DNA from: Cacajao melanocephalus
Taxonomy: Eukaryota; Chordata; Mammalia; Primates; Pitheciidae
Direction of reading: 5' to 3'
Length of the DNA: 64,000 nucleotides
Assembly: GCA_963573385.1 (NCBI GenBank)
Contig: CAUYLG010062962.1
Coordinates: 1 to 64,000, forward strand
A program made the position numbers and the translations under genes. The notes below the pieces were generated by a model. That model made no database searches, was not told the DNA's origin, and saw only the letters and a program-made list of their open reading frames with translations. Below, piece by piece: positions 18,801 to 32,749 of the stretch (position 1 is the stretch's first letter; the number at the start of each line of letters is the position of its first letter).

Positions 18801-21800
18801 ACACTGGCCGCTTTAGTCTTTCTAGCCTAGCCCTACCATCCTCTCTCAGCGGGGCTAAACTTCATTGAGACACAAAACAGCCTGTCACTCTTGTTCTCTT
18901 GTCCTCTTTGGAACCTTGAATAACAATTCAAACTCATCTCATCTTGGTCACTGCCCAGGACTTGTTTTGTCATAGAAACATCTCATTCCAGAGTTCAGTT
19001 GAAACACTGAGAGACTGATTTGATTCACTTTGCTTCTCGTCCCTGTAATGCATTGCTGCCGACTGAAATAGAAGCCCATCCAGTCATCGGGCCTCTCCAG
19101 TTGTTACCTGCTTTCCTCAATTCATTTTACCATTGCTGCCGTCCTTGCCAGTTCTTTGTATTATAGAGATTTTCATTCCCTATTCCTTGGTAAATATGCT
19201 TTTCTGCTTTTTCATTAACTCGAATCCCTCAGCCATACTTACCTTAGGACTATTTCAAGTGGAGAGTTCATTTTTTTCTCACTTCACTGTGAGTAAATAG
19301 GTGATTACAGGGTCTGTTGCGCCTGTATTCTTGACTGCCACTGCTATACTATTGTTTATCCGCTTTGAGGCTTCTGCTGTTCAGCTGCGCCATCTGTCGT
19401 CCTCACCGTCCTCTCTGGTTGCTGCTCTTCATTCATGGAGGGACTTGGATGGCTGATCGGCATCTCTTTCCCCAGTGCTGCCATCATTCTGGGCAATTCC
19501 ATCGGTCATGGCTGGCCTTAACAATTTCAGGATCTCCGTCTCCACTAGTCATTTTCACTCCGTTCAGCAAACCAATTGTAAGGCCACACTTTGGACTTAC
19601 CAGGAATTTAGTTTCTGAAATGCATGGTGTGCCGTGATTTTAATGTCTTGTCCTTTAGTCTCTTCTCAGTATCGTTACTCTTTGACCTCAAGAAACCTCC
19701 ACTTCCTTAAGCACCTTTTCTTCCCCCCTATTTGTCAGTTTACTCTGGCTTTACTGCTTCCTCATTGAGCATACACTCTGTGGCCTGTCATTCTGGCTCT
19801 GCAGAACCTTACCCCTGGATCAGTTTGGCCATCTGACTTTTTTGGTTTCATGGGGTGCTGCATACTACTGAGCATATACCTTTGGTTGGTAACACCGCAG
19901 ATTGACTGAGGTAGAGGCAGGCTCTTGCAGGTTAGCAGCCCTGGTGCTCCAGCAACCTCTTCCATTCTTAAACAGTATTTCAGGTTTTCACCTCTTATCA
20001 AATACGTAGCCTGTCACCTCTGCTGCCTCAGCAGAGGCCTAACCTCCTGACAGGTAAGTTGAAGCTAACAGGAGAGCTTCTAAGCTTCCCCTTTAGTTAC
20101 CTGTATCATCCTTGTCTGTCCCAGAAGAGGTGTCTGTCCTCTGGTCAATACTATGAAAGTATACGGGAATGAGCAAATCAGTGAATCCTGTCCATTGTAA
20201 CTCCTTAGAGACCTTGTTCTATCAGTCAGCCCTTTATCTTCAGTATCTCCTCTTATTTAGCATATAATTTCAAGCTCTGTACTGAATAGGAGAGTTTAAC
20301 TCTGTCCTGTATATTTTCCCTTGAACCTGTCTCTCTTTCCTGTTCTCTTTTTCTACTTTGTAGCCAACCCCATCTTTTCTCTGTATTTAGCTTTCATTCC
20401 TCAGCCAGTTGTAATCTGGATTCTACCCTTATTTCCCTGAAAGTTCCCTCCTGAAGTCAGTGAACTCCGCATTGCTGCATCCAGTGGACACTTCGTTTTT
20501 ACTTGACCTCTCTTTAGTATTTGAAATTGTTGTCCACTTCATTTTAAAACGCCCTCCATTGGATTCTTGGCCACTATCTTTTCCTAATTTTTCTTCTCTT
20601 TAGCTGCTCTTTAATCAGACTCCTTTTCTGTTTATCCCTTGAAATGGTGTAATCCGGGCTCTTCTCTAAATAACATGGATGTCCTAGTCCACTCCCAGTT
20701 ACTTTTATTCAAATGATTCTCAGCTTAGTGTCACCTGCCCATGGTGTATTTCTGAGCTCTTGTGATCAACTGTCTGTTGAACATTTCCACTTATATATTT
20801 TTTTAAATCTATTAAATTTATTTTAGTAGGTTTTTGGGGAACAGGGAACAGCTGGTGTTTGGTTACATGGATGAGTTCTTTAGTGCTGATTTCTGAGGTT
20901 TTGGTGCATCCATTACCTAAGAAGTGTACACTGCATTTAATACGTAGTTTTTTTATCTCTCACTTCTCTCCCACCCTTTCCCCCAAGTCACCAGAGTCCA
21001 TTGTATCAGTCTTATTTTCATCACCATGGGGCATACCCTGTTGGGTGTTAAATGTACTCTAGACCCTGTTGGCTGTTTATCTGGAGTTAGACCTCTGGAG
21101 ACTTTTCAGATCCGAGGACTCTGGCCTTGCCCCGAAATTACTGGTTTCTCAGTAATGGGAGATGCTGGAGATGGTGGAGGTTCTCACTATTTGTGTCCTC
21201 CTATGACTCATTTTGATTGAGTTCCTCATTCGGCTGGTCACAGTGGCTGGATAGTGTGACCTGCTCCCTTAAGTTTTCTTGAAGCAGTATTTGTAGAGGC
21301 TTTTTTTCCGGAACTCCCCCGGAGGGCTTCTTTTCCTTTCAAGATTGTCTTGGGAACTTTGATAGTGCTTTTTTGTAGAGACTTTTTTTTTCTGCAGCTC
21401 CCTTGGAGGGGGCTCCTTTTCCTTCAGAGATTTTCTTGGAAACCCTGATAGTGCTTTTAGGTTGAGACAGGGTCTTTCTCTTCCTTACCTCTTTGGTATT
21501 GGTGGGTGGTTTGACAGCTGGGCTGGAGGCTCATGGTTTCCTGGTTATTTTCACCAGCATCTCTCAACAGTCTCAGCTCGCTGATTCTTAAGATGTCGGC
21601 TTAAGTGCTATCTCTTCAGAGGCCCCCATGTTCTCTCTCGCAATAGCCTATTCTAGTCCATTAGGAGACTTTGCCATATATGGCATATTTGTGTAAAAGT
21701 TCCATGAGAGCAGTTTTGTTTCCTTTATCTCTCCATACACGGCAACTAGAACAATACTCTGCATAAACATTCAACAGATAACTTGAAGGAATGCTGTTTC

Positions 21801-22000
21801 ATGCCTTTGTTCCTTCCTATACATTATTGCTCCCCTGTTGTTCTCTGTGTTTGGAGTGCCATAACTTCACTACCTTTTCTCCTTACTACCTTCTCACTCT
21901 TCAGAATTCAGCTCATCCCCAGATTCCTTTGAGAAGTCCTTTGGGTTACTCCTCCACATGCAGTCTGAACTAGGTGTCCTTTCTTGGAGCTCTGATAGCA
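18800..22000 (+). mobile_element. Long ancient L2 LINE (sense), interrupted
   Basis: Several stretches recall successive L2 ORF2 parts. One is an endonuclease-like 'catcattctgggcaattcc' near 19485. One is a reverse-transcriptase-like segment near 20495-20540 whose + frame reads FLLDLSLVFEIVVHF, resembling the L2/CR1 motif LLDLSAAFDTVDH. One is 'tgagctcttgtgatcaactgtctgttgaacatttccact' near 20752. An L2 3' region follows at about 21560-22000. An L1 3' end interrupts it at about 20790-21040. No ORF survives. The boundaries are approximate. Confidence 0.6.
20790..21040 (-). mobile_element. L1 LINE 3' UTR fragment (antisense)
   Basis: 'aggtttttggggaacagg', 'tggtttggttacatggatgagttcttta' (in part) and 'ttttggtgcatccattacc' match the antisense L1M 3' UTR. 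It is inserted within the L2 copy. Confidence 0.7.
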
Positions 22001-22009
22001 TTTAGACTA

Positions 22010-22205
22010 GACACTGGTTCTCAGAGTGACGCTTCTGCATGGACAGCATCACCATCATCTGGGAATTCATTAGAAATGCAAATTATGAGGCCCTACCCTA
22101 GACCTCTTGAATCAGAAACTCTGGGAGTGGGGCCAGCAACCTACATTTTAACAAGTCCTGCAGGTCGTTGTGATGCACGCCAAAGCTTGAGGACCGCTAG
22201 AATAT
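22010..22205. mobile_element. MER5A-like hAT DNA transposon relic
   Basis: 'ctggttctcagagtgacg..', 'catcaccatcatctgggaat', 'gaggccctaccctagacc' and the terminal 'agcttgaggaccgctag' match MER5A's known layout in order. It is nearly full length. Confidence 0.72.
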
Positions 22206-22714
22206 AGTCACTATAGAATATATCTCCAGGATCTGACACAACGCCTAGAACAAGATTATCGTGAAGATCTTCCTTATAAAGACCTGAAATCGATCTTCCT
22301 GTAGCCTCATCAATCCTGGCTCTTTTGAGAAAATGAAGGACTAGTTCAGTTGCATCTCTGTTAGGCAACCTTACAACCTTTAAGGATAGTGATTATCTCT
22401 ACTTTTCTACCTCTCATCCCCAACTCCTCTGGTTTAATATCATTTTTTTTTTCTCATGTGCTATAACTTTGAATCTCTTCACCTTCCTCATTGGGTTTAT
22501 CTGGACAATTTCAATTTCTTATCCCTCTTAAATACGTATTCAAAATATCCTTTTAGCTTTTAACCTACAATTCTGAAAGGTGCAACTGTGCATGCCTATA
22601 ATCACCCCAGCAAGACAGAGTTCACAGTGAACCTGGTGCTGTACAGTGGAAACTAAAGGTGTTCAAAAGCTTTGTACATTCTCTATCTCAAAGGGCTTGG
22701 CCTTCGTAACATTC

Positions 22715-22990
22715 AGATAATTGAATAGTGGTCCTCCAACAGAACCACCTGGAGAGCTTTTACAGACCATACCTTGGCCAGGCATAGTGGCTCACACCTG
22801 TAATCCTAGCACTTTGGGAGGCTGAGGTACAGGAATTGCTTGAACCTGGGAGGCGGAGGTTGCAGTGAACCGGGATGGTGCTACTGCACTGCAGCCTGGC
22901 GACAGAGGAGACTGCCTCAAAAACAAACCATACCTGCCACTCCCCATCCTAGACCAATCTAATTGCGAGTATCTCACAGAGAGCTGAAGT
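22715..22990. mobile_element. MER5-like DNA transposon split by an Alu
   Basis: 'gtggtcctccaacagaaccacctggagag' is MER5-like and resumes after the Alu at 22776 as 'cctgccactccccatcctagac'. This is a nested insertion. Confidence 0.55.
22776..22926 (+). mobile_element. Internally deleted Alu (sense)
   Basis: It begins ggccaggcatagtggctcac and ends ctgcctcaaaaac. The middle is missing: the sequence jumps from 'ggctgaggtacagg' to 'aattgcttgaacctgg'. Flanking accatacct copies at 22766-22774 and 22927-22935 are the target-site duplication. Confidence 0.85.
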
Positions 22991-24480
22991 ATCAGTATTT
23001 TTTTTTTTAACAGCTTGTTGGAAGTATAATCTACATACCACAAAATCTCCTTATTTTAATATATGATTTTAATAGGTTTACAGAATTGTACAACCCTTAC
23101 CACATCATACAAACTTCAGAATGTTTCCATCACCCAAAAAGAAACTTCATGTCTATTCAGTCAGTCCCCGTTTCTACTCGCAGCCCTAGGTGGCCATTAA
23201 TCCGAGTATCTCTAGTTGCCTTTTCTAGACCTAAACATCAGGATTTTGTTTGTAAGCTCTCAGCAGATTTTTAATATGTAGCCAGAGTTGAGAACCATAG
23301 TTCTAAATGCATTATGAGAAATCGTAATGATTTTTAAGAATTATGTATATTTTACATATTTTCATATTTATGGCTCCCATCCATACAGTGTATGGATCTA
23401 TCACCAGTAAGACAAAGATAATTAATTTGATAATGGAACTTGACCATTCTGTTATTTTCCTTTTATACCTTTTAGTATCATATTCAAAATGGCCTACCAT
23501 TCTCTCCCCAAGTTATTTTAAAATATCTCCAGTCTGCTTTTTTCCCCCCTTTAGCTGGGAGATACCTCAGGAACATTCTTCCCGAGATGATGTCTTCAGT
23601 AGTGCTTGCATGTATTGGTGTTGATTCCATCCTGGATGTTATTTTCCTTACTCTTTCACATTGGTGTTTCCTCACTAGAGGTTTTGCTGTCTGATTCACT
23701 TCTCTGCCAAATAAATGTACTTTTGCTTCATAGGTACACAAACATTTCTAAAACTTTTTTTGGAAAATATATTTCTTTTTTCTTTAAAAAAATAAATAGT
23801 GCATGCACACTTGTTTTTATTAAAAAAAAGAAATAATGAAAAAATAATCTACCCCAAAATGACCAGTTAAGATTTACTTTCAGACAACTCTGCATATTTA
23901 CATATGCATATATACAACTGTGTACACCTCTGCGTAAATGAGATCACACTCCATGTACTGCTTTGTAACTTGCTTCTTTCACTTAATGAGAACATTTGTA
24001 CATGACCATAGATACAGATTTGTATTGTTTTTAATGGCTGTATAGTTTTGCATTATACTGAATCTTGATGTTTAAAAGCTATGTATATTGAGGATGTTAT
24101 TTCTTTGTCTTGTGTTGCATATTTTTGACCACATTGTTATTAGTCTTTTAACCTTATTTATAGGTTTTTTTTTGATTATAAAAGTTAAGTTTTATGATGT
24201 AAACTTAATTTCTTTATTTTATAATTCCTGGTTTTCCTGATGTGCTTAGAATGACCTTCCCCATTATAAGATAATAAAAATACCTCCATGATTTTGCTTA
24301 AAACTTTCATAGTTTTATTCTTTATGTTATTAACTTCGTTACATTTTGAATTGATTGGTGCGAGGAATGCCAAGTTTCTTTATTGCTCTGTTGACTACAT
24401 TTCTTAAATGCTTTGCATTTCTGTGCATATGTACATATAGTCATTCCAAAACCTCTAATATGCAAACACAACTTTACAAA
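22980..24480 (-). mobile_element. L1 LINE fragments (antisense)
   Basis: About 23000-23235 ('ttacagaattgtacaacccttaccac', 'catcacccaaaaagaaacttc') and about 23880-24400 ('gcgtaaatgagatcacactcc', 'ttaatggctgtatagtt') match antisense L1M/L1MC 3' sequence. Parts of the interval are too diverged to be sure. Confidence 0.55.
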
Positions 24481-24499
24481 TGTGTGTGTTTACTGTATT

Positions 24500-25032
24500 T
24501 GTTATCTACTGCTGCGTAACAGTATTACCACAGACTTAGCAGCTTAAAGCAACACACATTTATTGCCTCACAATTGCTGTGTCAGGAGTCAGGGCACAAC
24601 TTTGCTGGTACCCTGCTTCAGGATCTTACAAAGCTGTAATCATGGTGGCGTTTAAGGCTGTGTCTTATCTGAAGTTTGAGGAAGAATCTATTTCTGAGCT
24701 CGTGGTTGTTGGCAGCCTTTAGTTCCTTTTAGGTCGTCAGACTGAGGGCCTTAAGTTTTTGTTTGTCCACTGGCCAGAGGCCAGCTTCAGTTCCTTGGCC
24801 CCTAGGCTTTCCCAGCGTGGCTACTTGCTTCCTCAAAGCTAGCAAGACCAGGTTACAGTCCTATGTAATGTAAACGTGTATGTATAATCACATCCATCCT
24901 GCCACCGTTGCCCTATTCTATTGGTGAGAAGCAAGTCCCAGGTCCTGCCCATGCTGAGAGACAATCACAGAAGGATGTGAACACCAGGGGGCCAGGGATT
25001 GTGGGAGGCCACCTCTGAATCTGTCTGCTATA
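24500..25032. mobile_element. Ancient LTR-like or other interspersed repeat, family not assigned
   Basis: 'ttgttatctactgctgcgtaacag', 'gcagcttaaagcaacac' and '..gggaggccacctctgaatct' belong to a common mammalian repeat that I recognise by pattern but cannot name with confidence. No coding sequence is present. Confidence 0.45.
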
Positions 25033-25108
25033 CTCACACAGAATGTGCTGCATTATACACAGACTGAAGTGCCTGAGAGCGGAAGCTAACTTTCACAGGC
25101 TTAATATA

Positions 25109-25166
25109 GGCTGGTGCAAAAGTAATTGCAGTCAGTGGCAAAGACTGCAGTTACTTTTGCACCAAC
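25109..25166. mobile_element. MADE1 (mariner-derived MITE), short near-palindrome
   Basis: This 58-bp element starts ggctggtgcaaaagtaattg and ends with the complementary ...ttacttttgcaccaac. The two arms of about 24 nt pair almost perfectly around a loop of about 9 nt, and TA precedes the left end. MADE1 is the Hsmar1-related MITE (about 80 bp) that gave rise to the miR-548 family, so the transcript would fold into a pre-miRNA-like hairpin. This copy is shorter than consensus. MADE1 is anthropoid-restricted as far as I know, which supports a simian source. Confidence 0.9.
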
Positions 25167-25169
25167 TCA

Positions 25170-26458
<1,289 letters not shown>

Positions 26459-26480
26459 ATATCTAAACATTTCTAAAAGA

Positions 26481-26775
26481 GGCCGGGCATGGTGGCTCAT
26501 GGTTGTAGTCCAAGCACTTTGGAAGGCCGAGGCGGGCAGATTACCTGAGGTCAGGAGTTCAAGACAAGCCTGGTCAACAGGGTGAAACCCCGTCTCTACT
26601 AAAAGTACAAAAAATAGCCTGGTGTAGTGGCAGGTGCCTGTAATCCTAGCTACTTGGGAGGCTGAGGCAGGCAGGAGAATTGCTTGAACCTAGGAGGCAG
26701 AGGTTGCAGTGAGCCAAGATCACGCCACTGCACTCCAGCCTGGGCGACAGAGCGAGACTCCATCTCAAAAACAGA
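26481..26775 (+). mobile_element. Alu SINE (sense), right member of inverted pair
   Basis: It begins ggccgggcatggtggc and ends catctcaaaaacaga. It is flanked by a perfect duplication of aaacatttctaaaaga (26465-26480 and 26776-26791), so it inserted intact after the first Alu. Confidence 0.94.
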
Positions 26776-26791
26776 AAACATTTCTAAAAGA

Positions 26792-28009
26792 TGGCTAATG
26801 CCTGCATGGAAAATGTATTTTGGAAATATGTATAAATCGCCTAGTTCTATCCTGGTTTTTCTAATATTACAAATTAAGTTACCATTGTACGATAAATAAT
26901 TTGTGTACTGAGCAAAGATTTTTCTCATTTGTCAGCTGGTTGTAGCTATGTGGGAGGTATTAAAGCTATAGGAGATGGCAAGCGGACAGGCCAGAGAGAG
27001 AAAGAAATGGTAGGCTGAGCTCACCTGAAAGCCCCAGTTCCCAAGCTATTTCTTTGCTAAACTGTGTTTTTCCAAAGTTGTATCTGCACCCTCTCTGATT
27101 TGCAGAGAGGGGACAAAAGGGAAATTTTATACATATAAAATCTAAAGAAGAGAGATCTGGTAACTAAGGTCAAGATGTAGGGAAGGAATAGTAGATAAAA
27201 AATACTGTTAGAATGTTTTGATGGGTAAATACGAGAGGTTATAGAAGAAGCTGAATTCCAATATTTGAGCCTACCTAACAAATTGAAATATACAACAGTT
27301 CCCCTTCTTCCCCACTTTTCAAGTCACTCCTCTCCAAGTGAACAACAGCACTGCTTTTTTAGCTACAGAAAGCAGCTGAGGCTCAATCCCAAAGCAGCAG
27401 CAGGCTCCAGTCCAAAGTGCAAACCAAAAGAAGCAGCAGGAGGGGTAGAACACAGTCATTACCACAGATTGAGTACAGAATAAAGTGACCTATGACAACC
27501 AGCATGGAAAGGCATGCTACCGGCTAAAGCCGGACTCAGGAAGGCCTGTTGTGAGGGAGAGAGAAAATCCACAGACTGGCGAGGGAGAAGAGTACCCTGG
27601 GCACAGAGTAAGTGGGAAGACAGAATAGTGAGTGACCGATGTCCACATGGCTCAAGGCAAAGCCATACTCTACCATTTCTTTAAAGAAGCAGCATAGGTT
27701 CCCAGAGCAGAAAGCGGCAAGGATTCCTCTTGAATTCATGTTTGAAAAATACCCTCAGACTGAAATTAATAAGACAGTGGTGTTTCTGTTAACATGGAAA
27801 GCTGAGTTCGGGGGCGGATCTAGATTTTGTAGGTCTTGAAGCTTAGACAATTTGCAGAGGGTCCTCTTTATGGAAAATGGCACAAAATTAAGAATTCAAA
27901 ACTAGGTACAAGGGATTGGAAGGCACCCATGCCAGGGAGGGGCCTTGAAGCTTGTATTCTCTGCAAGGTAAATCTGCTTGAGTGGAGCAGAAGGATCCGG
28001 GGCAGACAG
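26792..28009. other. Intergenic sequence, no gene supported
   Basis: Mixed-composition sequence. Open frames at 27265-27483 and 27639-27839 lack family resemblance and codon-like conservation. A purine-rich stretch runs through 27370-27480. Confidence 0.4.
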
Positions 28010-28200
28010 ACATCCAAATCCTGAGTGTGTCACTTCGTAGCTTTGGAATCTCGGGCAATTTAGCTTTCTTCTCTTTGAAGCTCAATTTCTTACCTATAAA
28101 ATAGGGATAATGCCAGTCTTTCTGGCTTGTCAATAAAGACTAAATGAGAGAATGTATGTGAAGGTGCCTAGTACGTGCCATGACTGCTAATACGGATGAC
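28010..28200 (+). mobile_element. MIR SINE (sense)
   Basis: 'gtgtgtcacttcgtagctttggaatctcgggcaattta', then 'cctataaaatagggataatgcc' and 'gtgcctagtacgtgcc', reproduces the MIR order of motifs. It is diverged. Confidence 0.7.
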
Positions 28201-29039
28201 TTTATGTGGTGCTAAGTTTTGGTAGGTATGATAGTTGATGAAAAGTGAGTATCTATTATTCTGTCATTATTGTTTGGAGCTCTGATTCCTGGAGATTGAG
28301 GAAATGTTTCAAGTGTCTGCTGTGTGAGCCGAGCGCTCCTAGGCTTTTATCTGTATTCAGGAGATGGTAGATGGCCCTGCCCTGTCTTCAGGAAGCTTAT
28401 AGACTAGTGGTGGTAGGTCTGGGCTATAATCTTTGGCTGTTGGAATTAGGAATATAACAACTCTTGGAATAACTAGAGTTGCTGGGAGAAAGAACTGTCT
28501 GTGGCCAGAGCAGTTAGAAAGGGGATGATCAGACCAGCAGTCTCTTTCTTTCCAAGCCTGAGATCCGCTGCAGAAGACTCAGAACTGAAGTGAAGCCTGG
28601 GGATGACCCAGTCTTACTCTCTTGTTTTATGCATAAAAACAGAGTCCTGGAAAGGCGAAATGGATTGCCCAAGATGATGTGGCTGTTTCGGGTGATATCC
28701 TGGACTAGAATGTTGCAGTTCTCCTTCCCAGGTTATACGTTTTTTTCATCACACTGAACTTGGCTCTCAACTCATTCTCCATATATGCCCTTTCTTTAGT
28801 TTTCCTTCTCCACTGTCCACCTAGCAGAACTCTATGGAAGGCCACCCTGTCCAACAGTCAGGCTGCAGGACCTTCTTTAGGCTTTTGCCTCTTGGTCTGA
28901 CATTTAGGTAGAGCTCTCTCCGTTGCTGAGTTTCTCCATTGGTGGAAACCAAGGGTTCAGTTGACACTGCAGAGCTGTGTAGGCAAGCAGCACTAGCAGC
29001 CAGCAAGCAGGCAGCACAGATGGGCCGTGAGGGAGCTTT

Positions 29040-29215
29040 GGACACCAGTACTTGACAGGGATGTTCAGAACCTGGAGAGCTTCCAGAGGAGAGCAATGAA
29101 AACAGTGGGTGGGAGTGAGAAGGAAGAACTCTCAGGAAAGATAAAAGGGTTTCAGATTATTTATCTTGGAGAAGAGAAAGCTGAGGGTGGCTTTGAAAAG
29201 GAGTTTCAGATATAA
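29040..29215 (+). mobile_element. L3/CR1 LINE fragment
   Basis: 'aacctggagagcttccagagg', 'agcaatgaaaacagtg' and 'cttggagaagagaaagctgaggg' match the conserved 3' part of L3/CR1 elements (..tccagaggagggcaacc..tggagaagagaagactc). Confidence 0.65.
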
Positions 29216-29284
29216 GACCAGCTGTAGTATATCTTCCCTGACAATAGACTAAGAAATTAGCTAACAGCAGCAATTAGGCTACAG

Positions 29285-29750
29285 AGGTTTTCAAACTTAG
29301 CTGCCTATTAGAGACATCCAGAGAGCTTTTTAAAAAATCTGTGTTCAAGCGTCACCTCAGAACGATTAAATCAGAATCTTCTCTTTAAGAGTGGGCGTTA
29401 AACATCAGTAATTTCTTTAATGTTTCCCAGGGTAGCCGACATGGAGAACCATAGGGTTAAGGGTGAAGATAAAAGCTCACTAATTGCTGAGGGAGAACTG
29501 TGTGATTTGGGAAGGGGCACTGAGTGGGATGTGCCACCTTCCTACTTGGGAACGGTTTAAGTATATGATAGACTTGTGGCTTCTCGGGGCATTTAGGACA
29601 GGCTCTGTCTTAGAGACCGGTTTTTCATGTGGTAGCCTCCAGACGAGAGTCCTCAGCCCTGATCGTGCACCAGGATCATCTGTGGAGCTTCAGACAGCAA
29701 TACTGAATCAAAATCTCTTAAGTGGGACCCACACTATAATTTATATGTCA
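29285..29750. mobile_element. MER5-like DNA transposon fragments
   Basis: Two MER5-like pieces. One is about 29290-29400 ('tttcaaacttagctgcc...'). The other is about 29640-29735 ('tcgtgcaccaggatcatctgtgg'). Both are diverged. Confidence 0.45.
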
Positions 29751-29821
29751 CTTACATGTAACATGTATATATATAGCTAGACAGATATATGTATAGCTTT
29801 ATATAAATTTATATAGCTTTG

Positions 29822-31499
<1,678 letters not shown>

Positions 31500-31500
<1 letters not shown>

Positions 31501-32749
31501 AGAAAAGAAGCCCCTGACAGCTGGAAATTGGACTGACACTATCAATTAGGCTTTGTCTTGCTAGGAGCTGGCCTGGTGTTCTCCTGTTAAACATGAGCAA
31601 TTCAACATACCAATGTCGTGCAAGGCCACCCTGTGATCACCGTGGATCCAAATACAAATAAGACCACTCTGTGATGATGTCTGAACAGACAACATAAACA
31701 TTGTCCAAACCCCACAAATGATCAAACATCTTACGCCAGCTATGCATGTGACTGCTGCTTCCTTACCAATCACAGCTTTTCACTTCATTCTTCCTGCTTT
31801 CTAGATAAAATCCATTAAGAAACCCAATCATAAAAGTATTCCTCCTTCCTCGCAGCATCCAATCCAGAGCAAAGCCCAGCTTCCTGAAGCCTCCTCAAAA
31901 TCACCCAACACAAATTCATCTGATAACAAGTCCTCACCGACACCCTCTGACTGAGACATCCCCCGGTTTACCTTGTGTGCACTCTTCCTTGTTGCCATGA
32001 GCAATGAACCCAACTTGTGTAACTCTAGGTGTGTTCCTCGTGGTGTTTGGCTCATGGGCATTGACACAACAGAGTTTGAGCAGGCCCCGTCTGTGTTTTC
32101 TTGTTTGGGAGAACCAGGACACATGAGAACGGTATAGTCATGTTTCCCTTCCGGATCCCCTCTGTCTCTCTGGGCTGGGAAATGAGAGATGAGATTCCAG
32201 CCACACTGCATTCCACATCAGTCAGCTGCGTGATCAGTGCATCAATATATTGTGCTCATCACAAGTAAGGTCCTGCAGTAGTGTTTAAAAATGTTTAGGA
32301 TAAAAGACTGTCCAGCGATTGAAGCTGTTCCTTTTAAAGGTTGTCACTCCGCCCTAATCCCTCACTACAGCTCGATAGTGTCCGGGTGTCTCCATTCACT
32401 CAGAACCCCTGCTCACTAACTGTTCATCAGCCAAGAGCTTCCCACTGAGACTAGTTACATAAGCGTTGCAAACTCTCTGTACTCTGACAGTCAGACAAGA
32501 AATCAGGGAAACAGGGATTGGAAGAAATAGGATACAATTGGAAAATAACCAAAATTACTTTTCTAGAGTTAAAGACAAAAGGTATGATTTTCCTTCCTTA
32601 ATAGGGAGGGCAGAGCAGTAGGAGAGAATTGTGGAACACATTGGGATAGGAAGAGAGCCTTTTGATTATATTTTTAAAGTATTCTTCAAGTCCGATGAGA
32701 TTTTCAGTGAAAGCAACATTTTTCTGTCATGAATAATGATTCACCTCTT
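31500..32749. other. Intergenic sequence, possible LTR remnant
   Basis: The stretch about 31540-32250 is compositionally distinct (CA- and pyrimidine-rich, with a 127-codon frame on the minus strand at 31828-32211). It reminds me of a decayed retroviral LTR, but I cannot name a family. No coding gene is supported. Confidence 0.3.

Noticed and set aside
31828..32211. 127-codon minus-strand frame in the intergenic region
   Set aside because: No recognisable domain, no poly(A) or splice context, and the surrounding sequence looks like decayed repeat. It is treated as chance.
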